NCBI GenBank assembly: GCA_019422065.1
Contig: JAHZEA010000010.1
Span: forward strand, 1-64,000
Direction of reading: 5' to 3'
DNA: 64,000 nt
Source: Lachnospiraceae bacterium
GTDB lineage: Bacteria; Bacillota; Clostridia; Lachnospirales; Anaerotignaceae
Position 1 is the stretch's first letter; every line of letters begins with the position of its first letter. Below, in pieces: positions 1-8,824 of this stretch. A program made the translations under genes and the position numbers. The notes under the pieces were generated by a model. The model ran no database searches. It saw only the letters and a program-made list of their open reading frames with translations, and had not been told where the DNA came from.

Positions 1-61
1 ATTCGAACCCTCGACACCGCGGGTATGAACCGCGTGCTCTAGCCAACTGAGCTACTCCGCC
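1..61 (-). tRNA. tRNA-Met (CAT), cut by window edge
   Basis: The reverse strand reads as a tRNA: acceptor 5' strand at 55-61, D arm, a five-base-pair anticodon stem (CGCGG/CCGCG) with loop TTCATAC, and a T loop containing GTTCGAAT at the window edge. The anticodon is CAT, so it is a methionine tRNA. The elongator type is more likely than the initiator, but the missing 3' acceptor strand prevents a check. It lies downstream of divIC on the same strand. Confidence 0.9.
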
Positions 62-134
62 GCAACAACAATAACTATTATAGTCACGTTGTATTAATTT
101 GTCAATAACATTTTTAAAAAAAATTACAATTTTT

Positions 135-437
135 TTACTTAGATTTATTAATAAACTCAATTTCCCCCGGTTTAACAAGCCCAAGCTGCTCTCTTGCCAC
201 TTTTTCTATATATGCGTCGGAAGTATAATAGTCCTGATTTACATTTAATTCAAGGTTCTTTTTCTTCTCATCTTCTATCTCAGTATTAAGAGCAATTTCT
301 TCCTGTTTCAGCTCATAAATGGTACGCGCCTGAGAATACAGATTAAAACAAATTACGCACACAAAAACAAGCATAAAGCAAAGTACTAAAATATTTGAAA
401 ACGATTTTTCTTTTTTCCTCGTTGTTTTTCTTGACAT
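135..437 (-). CDS. divIC: septum formation initiator, DivIC/FtsB family
   Basis: A 100-residue bitopic membrane protein with a basic N-terminus, one transmembrane segment at about residues 15-34, a short coiled coil (about 38-62) rich in Glu and Lys, and the C-terminal motif AREQLGLVKPGE typical of DivIC/FtsB. Family members act with FtsL and DivIB/FtsQ in the divisome. It is the last gene of yabP-yabQ-divIC, the usual order in spore-forming Firmicutes. Its start lies 52 bases inside the end of yabQ in another frame. An AAGGG sits rather far upstream, so initiation may depend on coupling to yabQ. The hydrophobic segment fits this start. Confidence 0.88.
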   Translation of the reverse strand: MSRKTTRKKEKSFSNILVLCFMLVFVCVICFNLYSQARTIYELKQEEIALNTEIEDEKKKNLELNVNQDYYTSDAYIEKVAREQLGLVKPGEIEFINKSK

Positions 438-952
438 AATTTACCATTACCCTTCCGTTTATGTAATAAACTTGAGTATTTGTCTTTTTTAGTATTACAT
501 AATATTTTCACATATTTTACTTTTAAAATCAATACTTTTGACAATAAATTACATAAAAAGACAACCGGCTTTTTTATTAAGAGCCAAACAAGCCTAAAGG
601 GCGTAGTTATTATATCAAAGAGCAAATTAATTATGTAAATTACAACATTAATTATTCTTTCTGCGGCACGTATAACAACCTTGCCTAATGTAAAAAGATA
701 AAATACTAAACCTATAAAAAAGCCGACTGGTATAAAAAGCCGCATCTGCCCGCCGTTAACTTTAAGCATAACAGTAAAAAAGAAAAAAACACATATAACC
801 CAGTATATTAAATCTTCTAAACTGGTTAAAAGCACTCCATGCCTTTTATATATCCTTAAAAGCCTTAATATATCATAAAACGCCGAACACATCATTCCGC
901 ATAAAATGGATATTACGAAAACTTCTGCCTGAAAGCTTAACGAAAGAATCAT
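386..952 (-). CDS. yabQ: spore cortex biosynthesis protein YabQ
   Basis: A 188-residue integral membrane protein with about four to five hydrophobic segments in the first 140 residues and a basic C-terminal tail. The N-terminal region with GMMCSAFYDILR followed by ED(L)IYW is characteristic of the YabQ family, which in Bacillus is needed for spore cortex formation and localises to the forespore outer membrane. It sits 5 bases downstream of yabP. The last 17 codons overlap divIC in another frame and are low-complexity (Lys/Arg), so the exact C-terminus may have drifted. Assignment rests on sequence feel plus the yabP/divIC context. Confidence 0.85.
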   Translation of the reverse strand: MILSLSFQAEVFVISILCGMMCSAFYDILRLLRIYKRHGVLLTSLEDLIYWVICVFFFFTVMLKVNGGQMRLFIPVGFFIGLVFYLFTLGKVVIRAAERIINVVIYIINLLFDIITTPFRLVWLLIKKPVVFLCNLLSKVLILKVKYVKILCNTKKDKYSSLLHKRKGNGKLCQEKQRGKKKNRFQIF

Positions 953-957
953 ACATC

Positions 958-1236
958 TTACCTAAATAGCCTTTTTAATATGCCGCCGCCTGAAATAGGC
1001 TCATCGGCATACTCCACAGCATCTATGCCGCCTTCTGCCGAAAGCACTTGGGAATCTAAGTCCAGCCTGCTTATATGCAGGTTATTTCCTTTAACAATTA
1101 TAACTCCCAATGTGCTGGCACAAACAATGCCTTCTTCGTCAAAAGACAAAACTTCCGTAACACCATTAATTGTAATGCTCTCGCGCTCGTCGATTATTAT
1201 TTTGTGGTTGGAATAATTTCTTTTATCATCAGTCAT
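958..1236 (-). CDS. yabP: sporulation protein YabP
   Basis: A 92-residue soluble protein of the YabP/YqfC family (beta-rich, roughly 60-100 residues). The opening ITINGVTEVLSFDEE and the following LGVIIVKGNNLHI are family-typical. In Bacillus yabP is under sporulation control and is required for sporulation, with its partner yabQ directly downstream as here. There is no signal peptide. In Bacillus and many Clostridia hup and yabO/rqcP lie directly upstream. In this window they are instead at 44289-44861, so the cluster has been split. Confidence 0.9.
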   Translation of the reverse strand: MTDDKRNYSNHKIIIDERESITINGVTEVLSFDEEGIVCASTLGVIIVKGNNLHISRLDLDSQVLSAEGGIDAVEYADEPISGGGILKRLFR

Positions 1237-1391
1237 ATTTTAACCCCGCCTTTCACCGCTTATTAATAATATTCATCTGTAATTCAAATAAGAACGTCTT
1301 TTGAATTATTCCGCAAAAAATTCCTTTTATTTTCGGTCAAAGACAGTTATAATAGTTACATTATATAGTAATTATATTTGGAGGGATGGTT

Positions 1392-3365
1392 TTGGATAAG
1401 AAAACTTTTTATGTAACAACACCTATATATTATCCTAGCGATAAACTTCATATAGGCCATTCATATTGTACTGTAGCTGCCGATACTTTGGCTAAATATA
1501 AAAGATTACGCGGCTATGACGTTAGATTCATGACAGGAAGCGACGAGCACGGCCAAAAAATAGAAAGAATAGCAACAAGCCTTGGTATTACACCTAAGGA
1601 ATATGTTGATAAAGTAGTAGCCGGAATTAAAGACCTTTGGGCTTCTCTTGACATATCTTATGATAAATTTATAAGAACAACAGACGAAGACCATGTTGCC
1701 GCTGTTCAGAAAATATTTAAAACACTTTACGATAAAGGCGATATTTATAAATCTGAATATGAAGGCTGGTACTGCACACCTTGCGAGTCTTTCTTTACTG
1801 AACATCAGCTTGTAGACGGCAAATGCCCTGACTGCGGACGTGATGTTGAAAAAGTAAAAGAAGAAAGCTATTTCTTCAGGCTCTCTAAATATCAGGACAG
1901 ACTTATTAAATATATAGAAGAACATCCTGAGTTTATTCAGCCACCTTCAAGACAGACAGAGATGATTTCAAACTTCCTTAAGCCGGGCCTTGAGGACCTT
2001 TGTGTAAGCCGTACATCTTTCAGCTGGGGCATACCTGTAACATTCGACCCTAAACACGTTATATATGTATGGGTAGACGCTCTTTCAAACTATATCACAG
2101 CCCTTGGCTATGGCTCAGATAATGATGAGCTGTTTAAAAAGTATTGGCCGGCAGATGTGCATATAGTAGGTAAGGAAATAGTTCGTTTCCATTCCATAAT
2201 TTGGCCTGCTATGCTTATGGCTCTTGACCTTCCTCTCCCTAAACAGATATTCGGCCACGGCTGGCTTGTAATAGACGGCGGCAAAATGTCAAAATCAAAA
2301 GGAAATGTTGTAGACCCTAAGGTTCTTATAGACCGTTACGGCTTAGACGCTGTTAGATATTTCCTTTTAAGAGAAATTTCATTTGGTCAGGACGGAAACT
2401 TTACAAACGAGGCTCTTATTCAAAGAATTAACTCAGACCTTGCCAACGACCTTGGAAACCTTGTTTCAAGAACAGTAGGCATGATTGATAAATATTTCGG
2501 CGGCCAGCTTCCAGCAGAACATGCCGCAACAGAGTTTGACGCAGACCTTAAATCTGTTGCCGCAGATACAATAGTTAAATTTGAGGAATGCATGGACAAG
2601 ATGCTCTTTAGTGACGCTCTTTCAGCTCTTTGGACACTTATCCGCCGTACAAATAAATATATTGACGAAACACAGCCTTGGATACTGGCTAAAAATGAAG
2701 AAGACATGCCTAAGCTTGCCGGTGCTCTTTATAATGTAGCCGAAAGCATAAGAATTGTATCTATAATGCTTCAGCCTTTTATGCCAAAATGCCCTAAGGC
2801 TATCCATAAACAGCTTAATATAGAAGGTACAGAGCTTACAGATTGGGATAACATAAGAATTTGGGGACTTCTTCCTAAAGACTTAAAAGTAGAAAAAGGC
2901 CCTGCCCTTTTCCCAAGAATAGATATGAAAAAAGAGCTTGTTGAGCTTGAAGCTGCTATTAAAGCCGCACAGGCAGAAAACCTTGCAAATAAGGCTAAAA
3001 AAGAAAAAGCAGAAGAAAAAGAAGACGAGGAAACTTTCGGCGAAATTTCAATAGATGATTTTGCAAAAGTTCATCTTGTAACAGGTGAGGTTATTGCCAG
3101 CGAGTCTGTTAAAGGTTCAAATAAACTTCTTAAAAACACTGTAAAAGTAGGCGATGAAGTACGCACTATACTTTCCGGTATTGCTAAGTATTACACACCT
3201 GAAGAAATGGTTGGCAAGAAAGTAGTTATAGTTGAAAACCTTGCCCCAAGAAAAATGATGGGTGAAATGTCCTGCGGAATGATACTCTGCGCTGCCGACA
3301 AAGACGGCAACCTTTCACTTATAACAGACGACAAGCAGTTTGAAAGTGGATGCGATGTAAGATAA
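1392..3365 (+). CDS. metG: methionyl-tRNA synthetase
   Basis: Class I aminoacyl-tRNA synthetase that charges tRNA-Met with methionine in the cytoplasm. Visible are the HIGH box (LHIGHS, about residue 20), a zinc knuckle with two CxxC pairs (CTPC and CPDC, about 130-150), KMSKS (GGKMSKSKGN, about 300) and a C-terminal Trbp111-like tRNA-binding domain (about 550-657, DFAKVHLVTGE) reached by a Lys/Glu-rich linker. Length is normal for the two-domain bacterial form. An in-frame ATG exists at 1386 but abuts the GGAGGG ribosome site. The TTG at 1392 has proper spacing and gives the expected N-terminus, so I prefer it. It is followed by tatD and yabE. Confidence 0.96.
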   Translation: MDKKTFYVTTPIYYPSDKLHIGHSYCTVAADTLAKYKRLRGYDVRFMTGSDEHGQKIERIATSLGITPKEYVDKVVAGIKDLWASLDISYDKFIRTTDEDHVAAVQKIFKTLYDKGDIYKSEYEGWYCTPCESFFTEHQLVDGKCPDCGRDVEKVKEESYFFRLSKYQDRLIKYIEEHPEFIQPPSRQTEMISNFLKPGLEDLCVSRTSFSWGIPVTFDPKHVIYVWVDALSNYITALGYGSDNDELFKKYWPADVHIVGKEIVRFHSIIWPAMLMALDLPLPKQIFGHGWLVIDGGKMSKSKGNVVDPKVLIDRYGLDAVRYFLLREISFGQDGNFTNEALIQRINSDLANDLGNLVSRTVGMIDKYFGGQLPAEHAATEFDADLKSVAADTIVKFEECMDKMLFSDALSALWTLIRRTNKYIDETQPWILAKNEEDMPKLAGALYNVAESIRIVSIMLQPFMPKCPKAIHKQLNIEGTELTDWDNIRIWGLLPKDLKVEKGPALFPRIDMKKELVELEAAIKAAQAENLANKAKKEKAEEKEDEETFGEISIDDFAKVHLVTGEVIASESVKGSNKLLKNTVKVGDEVRTILSGIAKYYTPEEMVGKKVVIVENLAPRKMMGEMSCGMILCAADKDGNLSLITDDKQFESGCDVR

Positions 3366-3377
3366 ATTTTATAAATT

Positions 3378-3410
3378 AAGGCGGGTTCCTTACGGCGCCC
3401 GCTTTTTTAT
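3378..3410 (+). terminator. intrinsic terminator after metG
   Basis: GC-rich hairpin (GCGGG pairing with CCCGC) followed by a run of six T, 13 bases after the metG stop and just before the tatD ribosome site. It probably attenuates read-through into tatD. Confidence 0.7.
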
Positions 3411-3426
3411 TACAGGAGGTTATAAA

Positions 3427-4188
3427 ATGATTTTCGACTCACATGCCCATTATGATGATAAACAGTTTGATAAAGACAGAGATGCCCTTTTAAGCTCTAT
3501 GAACAAAAACGGCGTTGATTTTATACTTAATTCAGGCGAAAGCCTTCGTGCGTCAAAAGCCGGTGTTGAGCTGGGTAAAAAATACGATTTTATATATTCA
3601 GCCTCAGGCATACATCCAAGCAATACAAAAAACATGACAGAAGAAATATATAACGAAATTAAGGACTTAACAAAAAACGAAAAAGTTGTTGCCATAGGCG
3701 AAATAGGCCTTGATTATCACTACGACAATACAGATAAAGAAAAACAGCGCTATTGGTTCAAACGCCAGCTTGAAATGGCAAAAGAACTTTCAATGCCTGT
3801 TATAATTCATTCTCGTGATGCCGCACAGGAGTGTTTCGACATAATTAAAGAAAGCGGCGTTAACAAAGGCATTATACACTGCTATTCAGGAAGCCCGGAA
3901 ATGGCTCTTGCCTATGTAAAGCTCGGTTTTTATATAGGTATTGGTGGAGTTTTAACATACAACAACGCAAAAAAAACAGTTGATTGTGTAAGAATACTGC
4001 CTTTAAATAAAATTGTGCTTGAAACCGACTGCCCTTATCTGGCCCCTGTTCCTAACAGAGGAAAACGAAACGATTCTACAATGATTAAGTTTGTAGCTGA
4101 AAAAATTGCCGAAATTAAGCATGTACCAGTTAATGAAGTATACTCTGTTACAAGCCAAAACGCTAAGAACGTATTTGGCATTAAATAA
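3427..4188 (+). CDS. tatD: TatD family metal-dependent hydrolase (DNase)
   Basis: A 253-residue TIM-barrel metallohydrolase of the TatD family. The N-terminal DSHAHYDD gives the first metal-binding His pair. GEIGLDYHYD supplies the conserved Glu, VIIHSRDA and IIHCYSG the later His residues, and LETDCPYLAP the conserved Asp. Family members are divalent-metal 3'-5' exonucleases; this copy corresponds to YabD of Bacillus, next to metS. A good ribosome site (AGGAGG) precedes the ATG. The physiological role in Firmicutes is not firmly settled. Confidence 0.93.
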   Translation: MIFDSHAHYDDKQFDKDRDALLSSMNKNGVDFILNSGESLRASKAGVELGKKYDFIYSASGIHPSNTKNMTEEIYNEIKDLTKNEKVVAIGEIGLDYHYDNTDKEKQRYWFKRQLEMAKELSMPVIIHSRDAAQECFDIIKESGVNKGIIHCYSGSPEMALAYVKLGFYIGIGGVLTYNNAKKTVDCVRILPLNKIVLETDCPYLAPVPNRGKRNDSTMIKFVAEKIAEIKHVPVNEVYSVTSQNAKNVFGIK

Positions 4189-4198
4189 TATTTGTTAA

Positions 4199-4240
4199 AA
4201 ACACCTGCTTTTCAGTTATTAATTAGCAGTGTTTATATAA
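4199..4240 (+). terminator. weak hairpin after tatD
   Basis: An inverted repeat of about 10 base pairs with one bulge (AAACAC-TGCT against AGCAGTGTTT) followed by only three T and an AT-rich stretch. It is a plausible terminator of the metG-tatD transcript. Confidence 0.45.
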
Positions 4241-4310
4241 AATTATTGCAAAATTATTATTACAAAATTAAATGATATTTAACAATTTAGACCTAAAATC
4301 TGTGTCGTTT

Positions 4311-4394
4311 ATGGAGGACAAAACCATAAAAACATCATTTTTTGTTGGTTTTTGGCGGACAAATACCCATAGGGCTCAAAAAATTGTTGCATAA
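4311..4394 (+). CDS. possible 27-residue peptide upstream of yabE
   Basis: A short ATG-to-TAA frame (27 codons) in the leader between tatD and yabE. It would encode a basic, aromatic peptide (pieces SFFVGFW and NTHRAQ). No Shine-Dalgarno sequence is visible directly upstream, which argues against efficient translation. It uses CGG and AGG codons unlike most neighbours. I list it only as a candidate small gene or a conserved leader piece. Confidence 0.25.
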   Translation: MEDKTIKTSFFVGFWRTNTHRAQKIVA

Positions 4395-4415
4395 TTGTTA
4401 CATTTGTGTTAATAT
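4387..4415 (+). promoter_or_regulatory. probable promoter of the yabE-like gene
   Basis: TTGCAT at 4387-4392 and TAATAT at 4410-4415 are separated by 17 bases, fitting a housekeeping sigma-A promoter about 130 bases upstream of the 3D-domain gene. The long 5' leader that follows (about 4422-4545) holds no structure I recognise. Confidence 0.45.
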
Positions 4416-4545
4416 ACTAATTGCGTAATGATTAATCAGTTATTAATAATTTCTGAAAAATCTTAAAGTCAATAATAAACTAAGAGGACTGCCTTAACGC
4501 AAAATTCCCACTCAATTCATTCCAAGGCTGTTCCAAGGAGGAAAA

Positions 4546-5568
4546 ATGACAAAGCATATTAGAATATTAATTATGGTTGCTTTCGCAGTAGCCGTTCTTA
4601 CAGGCACAGCGGCAGCATACGATGGTGAAAATTCCGCAAATGAACTTACAATGAAAACAATTACTATTACAGATGGTAATAACAGCACTATTGTTTCTAC
4701 CCTCTCAAATACAGTTGCAGAAGTATTTGAAGAAAAAGGCATAGAAATTGATGATAAAACAACTGTATCAAAAGACCTTGAAGAAACAATAAAAAACGGC
4801 GACGAAATAGTTATAAAAAGACCTTTTAGCATTACATTAAAAGTAAATTCTGAGTCGACACCTATAGTAACAGATAAAACAACTGTAGGCGATGTTATTA
4901 ACGAGTATAGCTCGCTTATTGGCGAAGAATATGAGCTTGAAAATGTTACAGAATCCACTCGCCTTTACAACAATTTAGTAATTAAAGTTCATGTGACTAC
5001 AGATGAAATAATTACTACAACAGAGGAAATACCTTTTGAAACAAAAAAGGTTGAAAATCCTGAAATGGAAGAAGGCACAGAAAAAGTAACTCAGGAAGGC
5101 AAAAACGGTGTTCTTCAAATTACTAAAAAACAGTATTATTATAAAGGAAAAGTACAGAAATTAGAAGAAGTTGGCCGTGAAGTTATAGAAGAACCTGTAG
5201 ACAAAATTATAGAAGTTGGTACAAAAAAGAAAGAAGAACCTAAACAAACTACTGCAGAAACTGCCGGTACAATAGACGGCATGACATTTACAAAAGCAAT
5301 TAACATGGTAAGTACAGCTTATACACCATACGACTCAGGCTGTACTGGTGTTACAGCTTCCGGTATGGCAGCATCCAAAGGTGTAGCAGCTGTTGATACA
5401 AGTGTAATTCCGTTTGGAACAAAACTTTATATACCAGGTTATGGTATCGCTATTGCCGCAGATACAGGCGGAGCAATTAACGGAAACCGAATTGACCTTT
5501 GTTATAATACCCTTTCTGAAGCTTATGGCTGGGGAAGAAGAAATGTAACTGTTTATATATTGGAATAA
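4546..5568 (+). CDS. yabE: YabE-type cell-wall protein: DUF348, G5 and 3D domains
   Basis: A 340-residue exported protein. After a signal peptide (about 1-25, ending near AAAYDGE) come one or two ubiquitin-like DUF348 repeats (about 35-140), a G5 domain (about 145-220) and a C-terminal 3D domain (about 255-340). The 3D domain ends with the three conserved Asp motifs, seen here as YTPYDSGC, ADTGGAI and NRIDLC. 3D domains are double-psi beta barrels related to MltA lytic transglycosylases; YabE and the resuscitation-promoting-factor-like Sps proteins remodel peptidoglycan. Its place after metG-tatD matches Bacillus metS-yabD-yabE. Catalytic activity is inferred. Confidence 0.9.
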   Translation: MTKHIRILIMVAFAVAVLTGTAAAYDGENSANELTMKTITITDGNNSTIVSTLSNTVAEVFEEKGIEIDDKTTVSKDLEETIKNGDEIVIKRPFSITLKVNSESTPIVTDKTTVGDVINEYSSLIGEEYELENVTESTRLYNNLVIKVHVTTDEIITTTEEIPFETKKVENPEMEEGTEKVTQEGKNGVLQITKKQYYYKGKVQKLEEVGREVIEEPVDKIIEVGTKKKEEPKQTTAETAGTIDGMTFTKAINMVSTAYTPYDSGCTGVTASGMAASKGVAAVDTSVIPFGTKLYIPGYGIAIAADTGGAINGNRIDLCYNTLSEAYGWGRRNVTVYILE

Positions 5569-5577
5569 TCACTAAAT

Positions 5578-5608
5578 AAAAAAGACGTCATATAAGACGC
5601 CTTTTTTA
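5578..5608. terminator. bidirectional terminator between yabE and the acetyltransferase
   Basis: A hairpin (GACGTC against GACGCC, one mismatch) flanked by six A on the left and six T on the right. It can end the plus-strand yabE transcript and the convergent minus-strand acetyltransferase transcript. Confidence 0.75.
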
Positions 5609-5654
5609 TTTATATAATTTATATCAGCAGTAGAAATTCATAGTTGAATTATAA

Positions 5655-6170
5655 TTAAACAATTGGCTTTTGTTTTTTACATATCATGCTTATACCTTCG
5701 TATTGTTTGTTCATGGAGCTAAAGTTTACTGTTTGTCTTGAAGTTTCGTTAAAACCACAGCTTAAATAACACTTTACTGCCGCTGTATTATTTGAAAAAA
5801 CTTTAAGTGTTATACTGTCAAAATTAAGTATATCAAAACAATATTTTTTAACCGACTCTATTAATTGAATACCCATTCTTTGGCCACGTAAATTATTATC
5901 TACCAGCACAAAACCCAAGTGTACGTTATTACTTTCAAAATCCGCCTTAGATAAAGCCGCAAATCCTACAGGAACACCTGAATTATCAATAGCTGTAACA
6001 AGGCATCCCCTATCATCTTTATCAAACTCGTCACTTAATTTATTCATACTTTCAATATTAAATGGATAGTCAATTAAATCAGCACACCAGAGGAAAAACT
6101 CCTCTCTTTGGCTAATCCAGTTTACAATACTGTATGCATCTTTTGTTTTATACGGTCTGAGCCTAATCAA
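5655..6170 (-). CDS. GNAT family N-acetyltransferase
   Basis: A 171-residue single-domain GNAT protein. It starts with IRLRPYKTKDAYSIVNWI, similar to RimJ/RimL-like acetyltransferases, and has the acetyl-CoA-binding motif LRGQRMGIQLIES (Q/R-x-x-G-x-G/A type, about residue 92) followed by FSNNTAAVKCYLSCGF, a standard motif B. Substrate cannot be read from sequence. It begins 25 bases after the ECF S-component gene on the same strand and is probably co-transcribed with it. Confidence 0.85.
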   Translation of the reverse strand: MIRLRPYKTKDAYSIVNWISQREEFFLWCADLIDYPFNIESMNKLSDEFDKDDRGCLVTAIDNSGVPVGFAALSKADFESNNVHLGFVLVDNNLRGQRMGIQLIESVKKYCFDILNFDSITLKVFSNNTAAVKCYLSCGFNETSRQTVNFSSMNKQYEGISMICKKQKPIV

Positions 6171-6195
6171 AGCGCCACCTCCAAATTATTCTACC

Positions 6196-6714
6196 TTAAT
6201 TCATAAGTTTAAAGAAATTTGCTTTTTCAAGGGCACAGCCTATAACAATATATATTATAAATCCGCCTACACCCTGAATTATATTTGAAGGCACTGAAGA
6301 AAGAGCAACTAAAAAGCTTCCCTCTAAAACAGTTCCGCCTAAAATATAGCCTATAATCATCCAAACAATGCCTGCAAAAGGCGCTGCTAAATTTCTAAAT
6401 GATAAAACGCCGCTTTTGCTGCTGTCTGCAAGAGAGCCTATTACAAAGCCCATTATGCCTTTAATTACTAATGTAAATAAAATCCAGTGTGGGTATCCGG
6501 AAAATAAATCAGCTAATGCAGAGCCTATTCCTCCGGCGGCAGCTCCATACTTTCTGCCGAAAAATACTGATATAATAATAATTACGCTGTCGCCTATATG
6601 AATATATCCGTTTGTAGCAGGCACAGGTATTCGTATAATCATTGTGCATAAACAAACAATAGCTATAAATAAACCATTTAAGCAAAGCTGTTTTGTTGTC
6701 ATTTTCTCACTCAT
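6196..6714 (-). CDS. ECF transporter S component (substrate-binding membrane subunit)
   Basis: A 172-residue hydrophobic protein with about five to six membrane segments. The early KQLCLNGLFIAIV and the following IHIGDSVIII with a GD pair are typical of ECF S components of the riboflavin/pantothenate/HmpT-like group. Such proteins bind a vitamin or its precursor and recruit a shared EcfAA'T energising module, which is not encoded here, so this is a group II (solitary) S component. Substrate is unknown. No riboswitch is visible in its 5' leader. An acetyltransferase follows in the same transcription unit. Confidence 0.82.
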   Translation of the reverse strand: MSEKMTTKQLCLNGLFIAIVCLCTMIIRIPVPATNGYIHIGDSVIIIISVFFGRKYGAAAGGIGSALADLFSGYPHWILFTLVIKGIMGFVIGSLADSSKSGVLSFRNLAAPFAGIVWMIIGYILGGTVLEGSFLVALSSVPSNIIQGVGGFIIYIVIGCALEKANFFKLMN

Positions 6715-6860
6715 ATTAATCTCCCCTATTCATCTTTTGTACTATATTTGTGATAAATAATATCATGCCAATTATAAAATTTACAGTATTAAAACATAAA
6801 AACAGAGATTTGTATGGGTACAATAAACCGAAAAATCAAATGCATTAAATAACACAAAAA

Positions 6861-6890
6861 AGAAGTTTAGAGCATAATACTCTAAACCGT
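6861..6890 (-). terminator. second hairpin downstream of glmS
   Basis: An eight-base-pair perfect stem (GTTTAGAG/CTCTAAAC) with a 7-base loop. On the minus strand it is followed by a T-rich run, giving a back-up terminator behind the main glmS terminator. Confidence 0.55.
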
Positions 6891-6915
6891 ATTAAAATTT
6901 ATATAAACGCAAAAT

Positions 6916-6963
6916 AAAAGAGCCTTGAATCATTTTTAAACAAAAAATTCAGGCTCTTTTATT
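6916..6963 (-). terminator. glmS terminator (bidirectional form)
   Basis: Long inverted repeat (AAAAGAGCC-TGAAT against ATTCAGGCTCTTTT) with T-runs on both sides, 26 bases beyond the glmS stop codon. Confidence 0.8.
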
Positions 6964-6988
6964 TTAATTATAATAAATCTATTTTTAA

Positions 6989-8824
6989 TTATTCAACCGT
7001 AACCGATTTAGCAAGGTTTCTTGGCTGGTCTATGTCAGTACCTAAACAATATGCCATATAATAAGCAAATAACTGTGCCGGTACAGCGGCCAATAATGGT
7101 GCTACCATCCAAGACGCTCTTGGTATAAATATTACATCGTCAACTTCTTTTGTAAATGCGTCATTGCCTTCAAGAGCTATGGCTATAACTTTGGCACCTC
7201 TTGCCTTAACTTCTTTAATGTTGCTTAAAGTTTTCTCAAAAAGCTCTTCCTGAGTAAGCACCGCAACTACAAGAGTGTTTTCGTCAATCATGGCAATAGG
7301 TCCATGCTTAAGCTCACCTGCTGCGTAAGCCTCACTGTGAAGATAAGCTATTTCCTTTAATTTAAGCGAGCCTTCCATAGATACAATATAATCAAGGCCA
7401 CGACCTATGAAAAATACATTAGAGACTTTTGAATACTTTTCGGCAAGCTGTTTTTCAATGTGTGATTTCTGGAGTATTTTGGATATCTTAGAAGGTATCT
7501 CATAAAGCTCATCTTTAATGCTGCTGAATTCTTCAGAGCTTATTTTATTAAGCTCCATAGCCATACTTACAGCTATAAGCTCCACAGCTGTAACCTGAGC
7601 TGTAAAAGCCTTGGTTGAGGCAACAGATATTTCTGGTCCGGCAAGTATATAGAATACATCGTCTGCTTCCCTTGCAATGGAGCTTCCTACAGCATTTACA
7701 ACGGCCATTACTCTTGCTCCGTTTCTTTTGGCTATTCTTAAAGCCTCAAGGGTATCCGCTGTTTCGCCTGACTGTGAAACAACAATAAGCAATGTATGCT
7801 CGTCAATAACAGGGTCTCTGTATCTGAACTCACTGGCAACATCAGCTATAACAGGTATACGCGTTAATTTTTCAATTAAATTTTTGCCTATAAGTCCTGC
7901 ATGGTATGCTGTTCCGCAGGCAACTATATAAATCCTGCTCAAGTCTTCAATATCAGCTTTTGTAAGCTTAATACCGCTCATATCTATTGAGCTGCTTTCT
8001 TCTGGAATACGTCTTTGAACCAGCTCCTGAATTATTTTTGGTTGTTCATTTATTTCTTTAATCATGAAATGCTCATAACCGCCTTTTTCGGCAGCGTCAA
8101 TGTCCCATTTCACTTCATAAATTTCTTTTTTTACTTCGTTTTTGTTATTATCAAATATTTTTATACTGTCAGCCTTAATAACAGCTATTTCGTTGTCGTC
8201 AAGGAAATAAACATTTCTTGTATGATGAAGTATAGCCGGTATATCCGATGCAATAAAGTTTTCTCCCTCACCTTTTCCTATTACAAGAGGACAATTCTTT
8301 CTTGCTGCTATAAGTGTATCCGGATAATCACGGCAAAGTATGCCTAAAGCATATGCTCCTTCTATTCTTTCAAGTGTTTTAAACACTGACTCTAAAAAGC
8401 CTATTCCTGATTTATAATAATAATCAATTAAATGCGCTACTGTTTCTGTATCTGTTTCTGAAACAAATTTATAGCCCTTTTGAGTAAGCTCTTCTTTAAT
8501 ATCCAAGTAATTTTCTATAATGCCATTATGCACAACAGCAATAAGTCTGTCACTGCTTATATGCGGATGTGAGTTAATATCGCTTGGTGCGCCATGCGTT
8601 GCCCAGCGTGTATGGCCAATGCCCAAACATCCGCTTACAGGGTTTTCTTCCAGCTTTTGAGCAAGATTAACAAGCTTTCCTTTTGCTTTAAGCATATTAA
8701 TCTTCTCACCATCATGAACAGCTATTCCGGCGGAGTCATATCCTCTGTATTCAAGCCTTTTTAAACCGTCCATTAATATAGCCGGCGCCTGCGAAGGTCC
8801 AATATATCCAACTATACCGCACAT
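6989..8824 (-). CDS. glmS: glutamine-fructose-6-phosphate aminotransferase (isomerizing)
   Basis: A 611-residue enzyme making glucosamine-6-phosphate from fructose-6-phosphate and glutamine, the entry step to UDP-GlcNAc and peptidoglycan. Seen are the N-terminal nucleophile Cys2 (MCGIVGYIG), the glutaminase loop GHTRWATHG, and two SIS sugar-isomerase domains (CGTAYHAG and SQSGETADTL, about residues 300-420; a second at about 460-600). The terminal KSVTVE is the conserved C-tail that seals the active site. Length is normal. The 5' leader is short (about 70 bases) and contains no glmS ribozyme, so control must differ from Bacillus. Confidence 0.97.
   Translation of the reverse strand: MCGIVGYIGPSQAPAILMDGLKRLEYRGYDSAGIAVHDGEKINMLKAKGKLVNLAQKLEENPVSGCLGIGHTRWATHGAPSDINSHPHISSDRLIAVVHNGIIENYLDIKEELTQKGYKFVSETDTETVAHLIDYYYKSGIGFLESVFKTLERIEGAYALGILCRDYPDTLIAARKNCPLVIGKGEGENFIASDIPAILHHTRNVYFLDDNEIAVIKADSIKIFDNNKNEVKKEIYEVKWDIDAAEKGGYEHFMIKEINEQPKIIQELVQRRIPEESSSIDMSGIKLTKADIEDLSRIYIVACGTAYHAGLIGKNLIEKLTRIPVIADVASEFRYRDPVIDEHTLLIVVSQSGETADTLEALRIAKRNGARVMAVVNAVGSSIAREADDVFYILAGPEISVASTKAFTAQVTAVELIAVSMAMELNKISSEEFSSIKDELYEIPSKISKILQKSHIEKQLAEKYSKVSNVFFIGRGLDYIVSMEGSLKLKEIAYLHSEAYAAGELKHGPIAMIDENTLVVAVLTQEELFEKTLSNIKEVKARGAKVIAIALEGNDAFTKEVDDVIFIPRASWMVAPLLAAVPAQLFAYYMAYCLGTDIDQPRNLAKSVTVE

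Noticed and set aside
4420..4545. c-di-AMP (ydaO) riboswitch in front of the 3D-domain gene, as in many Firmicutes
   Set aside because: The conserved ydaO core segments are not visible, and no terminator precedes the start codon.
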